A stretch of 33,234 nt of DNA from assembly GCA_023666615.1 (NCBI GenBank), contig JAMPBQ010000001.1, positions 937,314 to 970,547 of the forward strand. The letters run 5' to 3'. A model generated the notes under the pieces. It searched no databases and had not been told where the DNA came from. It saw nothing but the letters and a program-made list of their open reading frames with translations. This document shows positions 7,173 to 14,238 of this stretch, in pieces. Position numbers and translations under genes: made by a program. The stretch's first letter is position 1. Each line of letters starts with the position of its first letter. This DNA comes from Clostridium sp. (GTDB taxonomy: Bacteria; Bacteroidota; Bacteroidia; Bacteroidales; Muribaculaceae).

Positions 7173-8750
7173 ATGCCATTCGGATACAAACGCAGGAAAT
7201 CGACGCCGGTGAGAATCGGATGCGTCACGATTGGGGGTGACAACCCGATTGCGGCGCAGTCAATGACGAATACTCCGACACTGGACACCGAGGCATCGGC
7301 GGCGCAGATAGAGCGGATAGCCGCGGCGGGCGGCGATATAGTGCGTCTAACGGCGCAGAGCGTGAAGCATGCGCGAAACCTGGGCGCTATTTCCGCCCTT
7401 GTGAGGGAGCATGGATGCAATGTGCCGCTCGTTGCCGACATCCACTTTACCCCCGAGGCGGCGTTTGAGGCCGCGCTGCATGTGGAGAAAGTGCGTGTTA
7501 ACCCCGGCAATTTCGTAGACCCGGCGCGTACATTCCGCAGCCTTGAATATACAGACGAAGAATACGCGGCAGAGATAAAGAAGATAGAGGACAAGCTGGT
7601 GCCGCTGATAGAGCTTTGCAAGAGCCGCGGCGTGGCCATGCGCATAGGCGTGAACCACGGGTCGCTCTCCGACCGCATTATGAGCCGGTACGGCAACACT
7701 CCGGCGGGCATGACCGAATCTGCGATGGAATTTCTGCGGATCTGCAGGGCGCATGGCTACGACGAGGCGGTGATATCGATAAAGGCGTCGAATGTGGTCG
7801 TAATGACCGAGACCGTGCGCACACTTGTGAAGGCTATGGACGCTGAAGGCATGAGCTATCCGCTGCACCTTGGCGTGACCGAGGCCGGGGACGGCGAGGA
7901 CGGCAGAGTGAAGAGCGCAGTGGGCATAGGGTCGCTTCTGGCCGACGGCATCGGCGACACGATACGCGTATCGCTGAGCGAGGCGCCCGAGTCGGAGATA
8001 CCCGTGGCCCGAAAACTCATAGATCACATAACCGCAATGGCAGATGCTCCGACATTTGACGGGGAAGAGACGCCTGGATACAACAGCATAGCGCCGGAGC
8101 GCAGAAAGACGGCGTTTGAACTTGGCTATCCCGTGATAGGGCTAGACATGCAGGCGGAAGAGCTGTCGGAGGGAGTGAAAATCATAGAGGCCAAGACGGC
8201 TAACGCCCCGGCCGAAATCAAGGCGCAATTCCACAAGATGATGCAGAAGGGCGATGATGCTCCGGTTATAGTTAAGCTGAGCTACGGGCCCGAAAAGAGC
8301 TACGACGACATAGTGATAGAGGCGTCGGCCGACCTTGGGGCTGTGCTTTTGGCCGGTATCGGCGACGGAATATGGATTGAGGCCCCTCACATAGAAAAAG
8401 AAAAAATAAACTCGCTGGCTTTGGGCATACTGCAGGCGGTGCGCCTGCGCATAAGCCGCACCGAATACATAGCGTGCCCCAGCTGCGGGCGCACTCTCTT
8501 TGACCTTCAGGCGGAGCTGGCCAAGGTGCGCGAGGCGACAAAGCACTTGGCGGGGCTGAAGATAGCCGTGATGGGCTGCATCGTGAACGGCCCCGGGGAA
8601 ATGGCCGACGCCGACTATGGGTATGTAGGCGCGGGCGTAGGCAATGTCAGCCTCTACAAAGGCAAGGAGTGCAAGGTGAAGAACATACCGGCGGGCGAGG
8701 CGCTGCCGCTGCTGATAAAGCTGATAAAGGATTCGGGAGATTGGGCATAG
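7173..8750 (+). CDS. ispG: 4-hydroxy-3-methylbut-2-enyl diphosphate synthase (flavodoxin/ferredoxin), Bacteroidetes/plant-type
   Basis: The 525-residue enzyme performs the reductive ring opening of MEcPP to HMBPP in the MEP isoprenoid pathway, using a [4Fe-4S] cluster. The N-terminal TIM barrel (PLVADIHFTPEAAFEAA, VRVNPGNF) is followed by the middle insertion of the long IspG type, from about residue 290 to 420. The cluster-binding domain has C435 and C438 (ACPSCGRTLF) and C469 (GCIVNGPGE), with E476 as likely fourth ligand. At 525 residues it is shorter than many long-type members but keeps all ligands. It starts 3 bp after purE and its TAG stop begins a heptamer repeat array. Its product feeds UppS, encoded at 13486. 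Confidence 0.96.
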   Translation: MPFGYKRRKSTPVRIGCVTIGGDNPIAAQSMTNTPTLDTEASAAQIERIAAAGGDIVRLTAQSVKHARNLGAISALVREHGCNVPLVADIHFTPEAAFEAALHVEKVRVNPGNFVDPARTFRSLEYTDEEYAAEIKKIEDKLVPLIELCKSRGVAMRIGVNHGSLSDRIMSRYGNTPAGMTESAMEFLRICRAHGYDEAVISIKASNVVVMTETVRTLVKAMDAEGMSYPLHLGVTEAGDGEDGRVKSAVGIGSLLADGIGDTIRVSLSEAPESEIPVARKLIDHITAMADAPTFDGEETPGYNSIAPERRKTAFELGYPVIGLDMQAEELSEGVKIIEAKTANAPAEIKAQFHKMMQKGDDAPVIVKLSYGPEKSYDDIVIEASADLGAVLLAGIGDGIWIEAPHIEKEKINSLALGILQAVRLRISRTEYIACPSCGRTLFDLQAELAKVREATKHLAGLKIAVMGCIVNGPGEMADADYGYVGAGVGNVSLYKGKECKVKNIPAGEALPLLIKLIKDSGDWA

Positions 8751-8786
8751 TCTTTAGTTTTTAGTTTTTAGTCTTTAGTTGTTTAG
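8751..8786. repeat. 7-bp tandem array (TTTTTAG-like) between ispG and M16 gene
   Basis: TCTTTAG, TTTTTAG, TTTTTAG, TCTTTAG and the 8-base TTGTTTAG fill the gap from the ispG stop to 1 bp before the M16 ATG. The ispG TAG stop (8748-8750) is in register as the end of a preceding heptamer, GGCATAG. Confidence 0.85.
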
Positions 8787-8787
8787 G

Positions 8788-10035
8788 ATGTCGGCGAAAA
8801 AAAATATTGACGGAGAGGTGGTCAGGCTGTCTATGGGGCTGCTTTTGGCGTACAGGCGAGTGCCGGGCGCCGCGGTGGAATATTGCGGCATAGCCGTCAA
8901 GGCGGGGAGCCGCGATGACGCTCCGGGGCAAGAAGGGATGGCGCACTTTGTGGAGCATACGATATTCAAGGGCACAGAGCGGCGGACGCTGTGGCACATC
9001 AACAATAGAATGGAGAGAGTGGGGGGAGAAATCAACGCCTTCACCACAAAAGAAGAGACTGTGGTGTACACGGCGGCTCCCGCCGGCAACCTTCTGCGCG
9101 CCATGGACCTGATAGGCGACCTGGCTCTTCACTCGCGATTTCCGCAGCATGAGATAGACAAAGAGCGAGAGGTGGTGGCCGACGAAATCAACACCTACCT
9201 TGACATGCCCGGCGACGCCATATTTGATGACTTTGAGGACCTGATATTCGCCGGCACAAGCCTTGGGCACAACATACTGGGGAACACCGAGGCGCTTTCT
9301 CGGTTCAACTCGCCAGAGTGCATGGCATACCTGAGGAAATGGTACACGGCGCCCAACATCACAGTGTTCTACAGCGGACCGGCGTCGGCGGAGAGGGTGG
9401 CTAAGGCCGTTGAGAAATCCTTTTCCGGCATCAGCCTTGAGAATCCCCGGCCGGAAGGAAGGGCAGACGAGAGCGAGGCGATCAAAGGCGCGGGGATATT
9501 TGACATAGAGAAGCAAATCGGGTCGCACCAGGCGCACATCGTGATGGGGGCGGTCGCCTCCGGGCGTTACAGCCCTGACCGTTACTCGCTGAGCCTTCTA
9601 ACCAACATGCTTGGCGGCCCGGGCATGAACTCCATCCTGAACGTGCAGCTAAGGGAGAAGCGCGGGCTGGTGTACTCGGTAGAGGCCAACGCGTCATTTT
9701 TGAGCGACTGCGGGCTCTTCACGGTATATTTCGGATGCGACCCCGAGGACGCGGGCAAATGCCGCGAGCTCGTGGAGAGAAACATATCGGAGATGGCTGC
9801 CAAACCACTGTCTGCTATGGCGCTTGCGCAGGCCAAAAAGCAATTTCTGGGGCAGCTGGCCGTGGCATCAGACAACAGAGAAAACGCCGCCATATCAGAC
9901 GGGCGCGCCGCGCTATGGCACGGGACAATGCCCGACCGGCGGCAGGTGGCGGAGCGCATCAACGCGGTGACGGTTGAAGAGCTGCGCGCCTTGGCCGAAA
10001 AGATATCGCTGCTGTCCACGTTGACCTTCAGATAA
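8788..10035 (+). CDS. M16-family zinc metallopeptidase (pitrilysin / processing-peptidase type)
   Basis: A 415-residue single-unit M16 peptidase. The inverted zinc motif HxxEH is H53-FVE-H57, with third ligand E133 in VADEINTY, the usual distance. C-terminal features include GGPGMNSILNVQLREKRGLVYSVEA, the arginine/tyrosine-containing substrate-binding half of the family. Such short forms (compare bacterial homologues of mitochondrial processing peptidase) cut peptides inside a closed chamber; the substrate is unknown. There is no signal peptide, so it is probably cytoplasmic. I chose the ATG at 8788 over an in-frame TTG at 8779, which lies in the heptamer array. Its last codons run into an 18-bp repeat shared with the gap before ribD. 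Confidence 0.9.
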   Translation: MSAKKNIDGEVVRLSMGLLLAYRRVPGAAVEYCGIAVKAGSRDDAPGQEGMAHFVEHTIFKGTERRTLWHINNRMERVGGEINAFTTKEETVVYTAAPAGNLLRAMDLIGDLALHSRFPQHEIDKEREVVADEINTYLDMPGDAIFDDFEDLIFAGTSLGHNILGNTEALSRFNSPECMAYLRKWYTAPNITVFYSGPASAERVAKAVEKSFSGISLENPRPEGRADESEAIKGAGIFDIEKQIGSHQAHIVMGAVASGRYSPDRYSLSLLTNMLGGPGMNSILNVQLREKRGLVYSVEANASFLSDCGLFTVYFGCDPEDAGKCRELVERNISEMAAKPLSAMALAQAKKQFLGQLAVASDNRENAAISDGRAALWHGTMPDRRQVAERINAVTVEELRALAEKISLLSTLTFR

Positions 10036-10037
10036 AC

Positions 10038-10091
10038 GCCGGCATTCAAATAAAAGCCGGCATTTAGAAAAGAGCCGGCATTCAGATAAAA
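10038..10091. repeat. 18-bp tandem repeat, 3 copies, between M16 gene and ribD
   Basis: Three 18-bp units start at 10038, 10056 and 10074, each opening with GCCGGCATT and ending in an A-rich half (for example CAAATAAAA). The TTCAGATAAA that ends the M16 gene matches the tail of unit 3, suggesting a fourth partial unit that overlaps the stop codon. Confidence 0.85.
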
Positions 10092-10122
10092 ATAGACACA
10101 ACCATAAAGACAAAGCCCGAGC

Positions 10123-11142
10123 ATGGAAACAGAACGCAAATATATGGAACGCGCATTGAGGCTGGCGCGCCACGGAATGACATACGCGCATCCCAACCCG
10201 GTGGTGGGGGCCGTGATCGTAGGGCCCGACGGCAAGATACTTGGCGAAGGCTACCACCGCAAATGCGGAGAGGCGCATGCCGAGGTGAACGCGATCAACG
10301 CCGTTGCCGACAAGGAGGCGCTGAAAGACAGCACCATGTACGTTACGCTTGAGCCATGCTCGCACACCGGGAAGACCGGGCCATGCGCCGATTTGATAAT
10401 AAAGATGGGGATACCGCGGGTAGTGGTTGGCGTAAAGGATCCCTTTCCGGCAGTGGCCGGCCGAGGCATAGAGCGCATGCGCCAGGCCGGTATAGAAGTA
10501 GTGGAAGGGTTTATGGAAAAAGAATGCGCGGAGATGAACGCAATGTTCATCACGGCGCACAGCTTAGGCCGGCCCTACATTCTGCTGAAATGGGCGCAAA
10601 GCTCCGACGGGTTCATAGACGGGCGTCACGCGCCCGGGGAGCCTCCGACGCTTCTGTCGAGCCCGTTTACGCAGGTGCTGGTGCATAGGCTGAGGTCGCA
10701 TTTCGACGCAATACTTGTGGGGTCCGGCACGGTGCTGAGCGACGACCCCCACCTCTCCACCCGTTATTGGACAGGGCCGTCGCCGCGGCCCGTAGTGCTT
10801 GACCGGCGCGGCAGAGTGGGGGGAAACAGCTACATAATGAAGCGCAATCCGATAATTGTGAGGGAAGACCGGCCTTTGGAAGCCACCATGCGCGAGCTTT
10901 ATGAAAAATACGGCATCACCAACGTGATGGTAGAGGGCGGGGCGCAGGTGCTGCAGTCGTTCATCGATGAAGATCTATGGGACTTGGCGCGGGTAGAGAC
11001 CAGCCCGATAACGCTAGGCGACTACGGATCGGTTAAGGCTCCGGAAACACATTTCCAGATACCGGTGCTGACGCGAAACATCGATGGACACTATGTTAAT
11101 TATTATTCACACAACGCGCTCAATGACGCTAAAAACATATAA
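10123..11142 (+). CDS. ribD: Riboflavin biosynthesis bifunctional deaminase/reductase
   Basis: A 339-residue fusion of the two usual RibD domains. The N-terminal deaminase (about residues 1-145) removes the pyrimidine amino group and shows the zinc site H52-A-E54 plus C79 and C88 (EPCSHTGKTGPC). The C-terminal reductase (about 150-339) uses NADPH to reduce the ribose, with LKWAQSSDGFIDG, the VGSGTVLSDDPHLSTR segment and the VEGGAQVLQSF loop. It is slightly shorter than the E. coli enzyme, with no lost motif. Cytoplasmic; no other riboflavin gene is in the window. Start is the ATG at 10123 after the 18-bp repeats. The next gene has its own promoter, so ribD probably ends the series starting at purE. 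Confidence 0.96.
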   Translation: METERKYMERALRLARHGMTYAHPNPVVGAVIVGPDGKILGEGYHRKCGEAHAEVNAINAVADKEALKDSTMYVTLEPCSHTGKTGPCADLIIKMGIPRVVVGVKDPFPAVAGRGIERMRQAGIEVVEGFMEKECAEMNAMFITAHSLGRPYILLKWAQSSDGFIDGRHAPGEPPTLLSSPFTQVLVHRLRSHFDAILVGSGTVLSDDPHLSTRYWTGPSPRPVVLDRRGRVGGNSYIMKRNPIIVREDRPLEATMRELYEKYGITNVMVEGGAQVLQSFIDEDLWDLARVETSPITLGDYGSVKAPETHFQIPVLTRNIDGHYVNYYSHNALNDAKNI

Positions 11143-11176
11143 AAAGCGGCAAAAAAACGTGATTTAGCTTAAAGTC

Positions 11177-11208
11177 TTTGTAGATTTGGATTCTAAATCA
11201 TAATTTTG
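11177..11208 (+). promoter_or_regulatory. Bacteroidetes-type promoter of the DUF6242/porG/uppS/bamA cluster
   Basis: TTTG at 11177-11180 and TAATTTTG at 11201-11208 are separated by 20 bp, an exact fit to the Bacteroidetes consensus. Transcription should start near 11214, about 20 nt before the ATG at 11234. This argues against the upstream TTG at 11213 as start codon. Confidence 0.8.
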
Positions 11209-11233
11209 CAGTTTGAAAAATAATATCTCAAAA

Positions 11234-12754
11234 ATGATTAAAAAACTAATCCCGCTACTCACCATAAGCGCAATGGCCGGCATCAGCGCCTGCAACAGCG
11301 ATTCGCCGGATGAATACACCTACGAATCGTCCTCGTCGGTGCAGGTTACGGCATTTTCACTGAAGTCGGACAGCAAGGTGTTGGACAGCCTTCAGAATGT
11401 GTTTTTCTCCATAGACCTGGTGAAGGGCGAGATATTCAATGCAGACTCGCTGCCCTACGGCACAAACGTGAGCCGCCTAATCCCCGACATCACCACGCCG
11501 TCGACCGTATCGGCCGTGACCTTGACATACACCCGCGAGGGCAAGACTGACTCGATAGTGGACTATCTGAAGAATTCCACCGACTCCATCGACTTCTCGC
11601 GGGGCCCGGTATCGCTGAGCGTGACGTCGGAATCGGGCACGGTGAACCGCACATACAAGATATACGTGAACGTGCATACCGTTAAGCCTGACACATTGAT
11701 GTGGAAATCAATGGAGATGGCCCAGCTGCCAACAGCCATTGCCTCGCCGACGGCGCAGAAGGCCGTGGAATTTGGGGGCAAATACTACTGCCTGACCACA
11801 GACGGGACATCATATGGCCTTGCGAGCACCGACGACCCCTCCGACCCCGACTGGGCCACGGAGAGCCTGACACTGCCCTTTGCCGCGGACGTGAATACGC
11901 TGACTGCGGCTGAGAGCAAGCTTTACATGCTGTCAACCGCCGGAGAGCTCTACGAGGGGGCCGGCTTTGGCTCATGGCAGGCCACAGGGCAGAGCTGGAA
12001 GGGCATAACCGGAATCTACGAAGACCAGCTCATCGGCGTCAAGCAGAGCGGAGACGCATGGAAGATAGCCGCATATCCAAGCATGAAGGAATGGGACGCG
12101 CCGGAAGGATTCCCCGTGAGCGGAGCATCGGAAATGCTGACTTACACAATGCCGATTGGCGACGCGCCGCAGACGGTGCTAGTTGGCGGACGCGCGTCGG
12201 ACGGCACGCTATCGACGGCCGCGTGGTCGTTTGACGGCGAGAATTGGGCCAAGATCTCCAGGCCAGGCTATGGCCTTCCCGTAGGACTTGAGTATGTGAG
12301 CGTGGTGGAATATGACCTTTTCAAGGTGCCGTCCTCCACATGGAGCCCGGTGCAATATCCGGCCATCCTTCTCTTTGGCGGGCGCAACGACGAAGGAGCC
12401 ATCAACCGCACAGTGTACATGACTACTGACTTGGGAATAACCTGGCGCGAGGCGCCCGAGCTTTTGGCCCTGCCAGAAGACCTGCCGTCGAGCTACGGCG
12501 CAAGCGCCTTCGTATACACCACCACGATGCATGCCTCGCGCGTCGCAAGCAAATGGACCAACCTGCGCACACGGCCGCTGCCGCCCCACTGCACGCCGGA
12601 ATTGCCGACGGGACAGTCAAGGGTGTCGACGCTGATTGACGAATGGGAGTGCCCGGCCATCTACATGATAGGGGGCTACGACTACTACGGCAAGCCCATC
12701 AACCAGATGTGGAGAGGCGTGATTTTGAGATACACCTTCCGCCCCATCTGCTGA
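11234..12754 (+). CDS. DUF6242-type lipoprotein, beta-propeller-like
   Basis: A 506-residue lipoprotein. The signal peptide MIKKLIPLLTISAMAGISAC ends in the lipobox ISAC, with the lipidated Cys at residue 20. The next residues (NSDSPDEY) are acidic, like a Bacteroidetes lipoprotein export signal, so surface exposure is possible. Residues about 30-165 resemble the DUF6242 N-terminal domain (VQVTAFSLKSDS, IDLVKGEIFNADSLPYGTNV, then TYKIYVNVH). The rest holds repeated Trp/Gly-rich strands (ATESLTLPF, FGSWQATGQSWKGI, LLFGGRNDEGAINRTVY, MIGGYDYYGKPINQMWRG), as in Kelch or sialidase-like propellers. Function unknown. I start at ATG 11234 rather than TTG 11213 because the latter lies at the expected transcription start. 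It is first of the porG-uppS-bamA series. Confidence 0.8.
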   Translation: MIKKLIPLLTISAMAGISACNSDSPDEYTYESSSSVQVTAFSLKSDSKVLDSLQNVFFSIDLVKGEIFNADSLPYGTNVSRLIPDITTPSTVSAVTLTYTREGKTDSIVDYLKNSTDSIDFSRGPVSLSVTSESGTVNRTYKIYVNVHTVKPDTLMWKSMEMAQLPTAIASPTAQKAVEFGGKYYCLTTDGTSYGLASTDDPSDPDWATESLTLPFAADVNTLTAAESKLYMLSTAGELYEGAGFGSWQATGQSWKGITGIYEDQLIGVKQSGDAWKIAAYPSMKEWDAPEGFPVSGASEMLTYTMPIGDAPQTVLVGGRASDGTLSTAAWSFDGENWAKISRPGYGLPVGLEYVSVVEYDLFKVPSSTWSPVQYPAILLFGGRNDEGAINRTVYMTTDLGITWREAPELLALPEDLPSSYGASAFVYTTTMHASRVASKWTNLRTRPLPPHCTPELPTGQSRVSTLIDEWECPAIYMIGGYDYYGKPINQMWRGVILRYTFRPIC

Positions 12755-12788
12755 CAAACCGCAATCATTATCACCGAATAGACCTTAG

Positions 12789-13481
12789 ATGCAAGCCTTA
12801 TTACGCAGACTGACCATGCTGGCCGCCATAGCTATAACAGCTGTGGCGCTGGGCTTTTCACAGTCGGCTCCCTACAAATTTGATTTGGGGGGCGGCCTTG
12901 GCATGAGCGGCTATCTGGGCGACGCCAACGGGTCAACGGTGTTCAAGCATCCGGGCTTTAGCGTAGAGGCCGGGATGCGGTATTTGCCCAACGTCAGGTG
13001 GGCATTCCGCGGGCTGCTGGGGCTATCGACGCTCAGCGGCAACACGGCTGACATGGACAACGCGCTGCCGGGCGGGGCTCAATACTCATTCACGAGCAAG
13101 CTCGTGACCTTTGGGGCCAGGGCTGAATTCAACTTCTTGCCTTACGGCATAGGCGAGACCTACAAGAAGCTAAGCCGGTGGTCGCCTTACCTCGTGCTGG
13201 GCGTAGGCGTGAGCCTGGCCAGCTGCGACGGCGAGACCTCCTTCGCGCCGACCATCCCGATGGGAGCCGGCATAAAATACAAGCTCAAGCCGAGGCTAAA
13301 CCTCTCGCTGGAGTGGACTATGACGAAGGTGATAGGCGACAAGGCCGACGGGCCCAACCTGAGCGACCTTACCGGGATAAAGACCTCATTCATAAAAAAT
13401 ACAGACTGGTGCTCTCGCATCATGATAGGCCTTACCTATGAGTTTGGCGAGCGGTGCGAGACTTGCAATTATAAGGATTGA
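12789..13481 (+). CDS. PorG-like outer-membrane beta-barrel protein (DUF6089)
   Basis: A 230-residue protein with a signal peptide (about residues 1-26, MLAAIAITAVALGFSQS) followed by alternating strands that end in an aromatic-rich barrel closure (SRIMIGLTYEF). Features such as LGGGLGMSGYLGDANGS, FRGLLGLSTLSGN, EFNFLPYG and YLVLGVGVSL match the DUF6089 family. In Porphyromonas gingivalis the homologue in the same place before uppS-bamA-ompH-ompH is PorG, an outer-membrane part of the type IX secretion system. No other type IX genes are visible here, so the job may differ. Two late Cys (ERCETC) end the protein. The stop is 4 bp before the uppS ATG, so translation is probably coupled. Confidence 0.82.
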   Translation: MQALLRRLTMLAAIAITAVALGFSQSAPYKFDLGGGLGMSGYLGDANGSTVFKHPGFSVEAGMRYLPNVRWAFRGLLGLSTLSGNTADMDNALPGGAQYSFTSKLVTFGARAEFNFLPYGIGETYKKLSRWSPYLVLGVGVSLASCDGETSFAPTIPMGAGIKYKLKPRLNLSLEWTMTKVIGDKADGPNLSDLTGIKTSFIKNTDWCSRIMIGLTYEFGERCETCNYKD

Positions 13482-13485
13482 AGAA

Positions 13486-14238
13486 ATGGCGGAAAAAGTC
13501 AATGACATAAGCGTAAAGCCGGTGCCGGAGCACGTGGCCATCATCATGGATGGGAACGGGCGCTGGGCCAAGGAGCGCGGACTGGAACGCTCGGCGGGGC
13601 ACGTCGAGGGCGTCACGGCCGTACACCGCATAACGCAGGCGGCCTCCGACATGGGCGTAAAATACCTTACGCTCTACGCCTTCTCCACTGAGAATTGGAA
13701 TAGACCTCAGGCGGAAGTCGACGCGCTGATGCACCTTATATCCATAGCTTTAGAGCAAGAGACGCCCAGCCTGATAGCCAACAACGCCAAGCTTGAGATA
13801 ATAGGCGACGTAGACCGCATGCCCGCAGAGGCGCGGATGCGGCTGGACAAGAGCATGGCGGCTACCGCGCAATGCACGGGGCTGACGGTGGTGGTGGCGT
13901 TCAGCTACTCCTCGCGGTGGGAAATCACCAGGGCCTGCGCGCAGATAGCGCGCGAGGTGGCCGTAGGGGAATACAGCGCCGAGGACATCACCGCCGATAC
14001 CGTGAGCCAGCACCTGGCTACGGCCAAATATCCTGACCCCGACCTGCTGATACGCACAGGCGGCGACATGCGCGTGAGCAACTTCCTGCTTTGGCAGATA
14101 GCATATTCAGAAATATTCGTTACCCCTACATACTGGCCTGAATTTTCGACAGAAGAGTTTGAGGCCGCGATAGACAATTACCGCGGACGCGAACGCCGAT
14201 TCGGATTGACCAGCGAACAAATAAATCCCGCTCTATGA
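13486..14238 (+). CDS. uppS: Undecaprenyl diphosphate synthase (isoprenyl transferase)
   Basis: A 250-residue cis-prenyltransferase, the normal length. It condenses isopentenyl units onto farnesyl diphosphate to make the C55 carrier lipid for peptidoglycan and surface polysaccharide. Motifs are complete: HVAIIMDGNGRWA with catalytic D22, RSAGHVEG, TLYAFSTENWNRP, and DLLIRTGGDMRVSNFLLWQ followed by SEIFVTPTYWPEF. I use the ATG at 13486; an earlier in-frame ATG at 13438 lies inside the porG-like gene and would add 16 unconserved residues. The stop overlaps the bamA start by 4 bp (ATGA), indicating coupled translation. Confidence 0.97.
   Translation: MAEKVNDISVKPVPEHVAIIMDGNGRWAKERGLERSAGHVEGVTAVHRITQAASDMGVKYLTLYAFSTENWNRPQAEVDALMHLISIALEQETPSLIANNAKLEIIGDVDRMPAEARMRLDKSMAATAQCTGLTVVVAFSYSSRWEITRACAQIAREVAVGEYSAEDITADTVSQHLATAKYPDPDLLIRTGGDMRVSNFLLWQIAYSEIFVTPTYWPEFSTEEFEAAIDNYRGRERRFGLTSEQINPAL

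Noticed and set aside
13438-13485. Earlier uppS start at ATG 13438
   Set aside because: It lies inside the porG-like gene and adds 16 residues with no family match; ATG 13486 gives the standard length.
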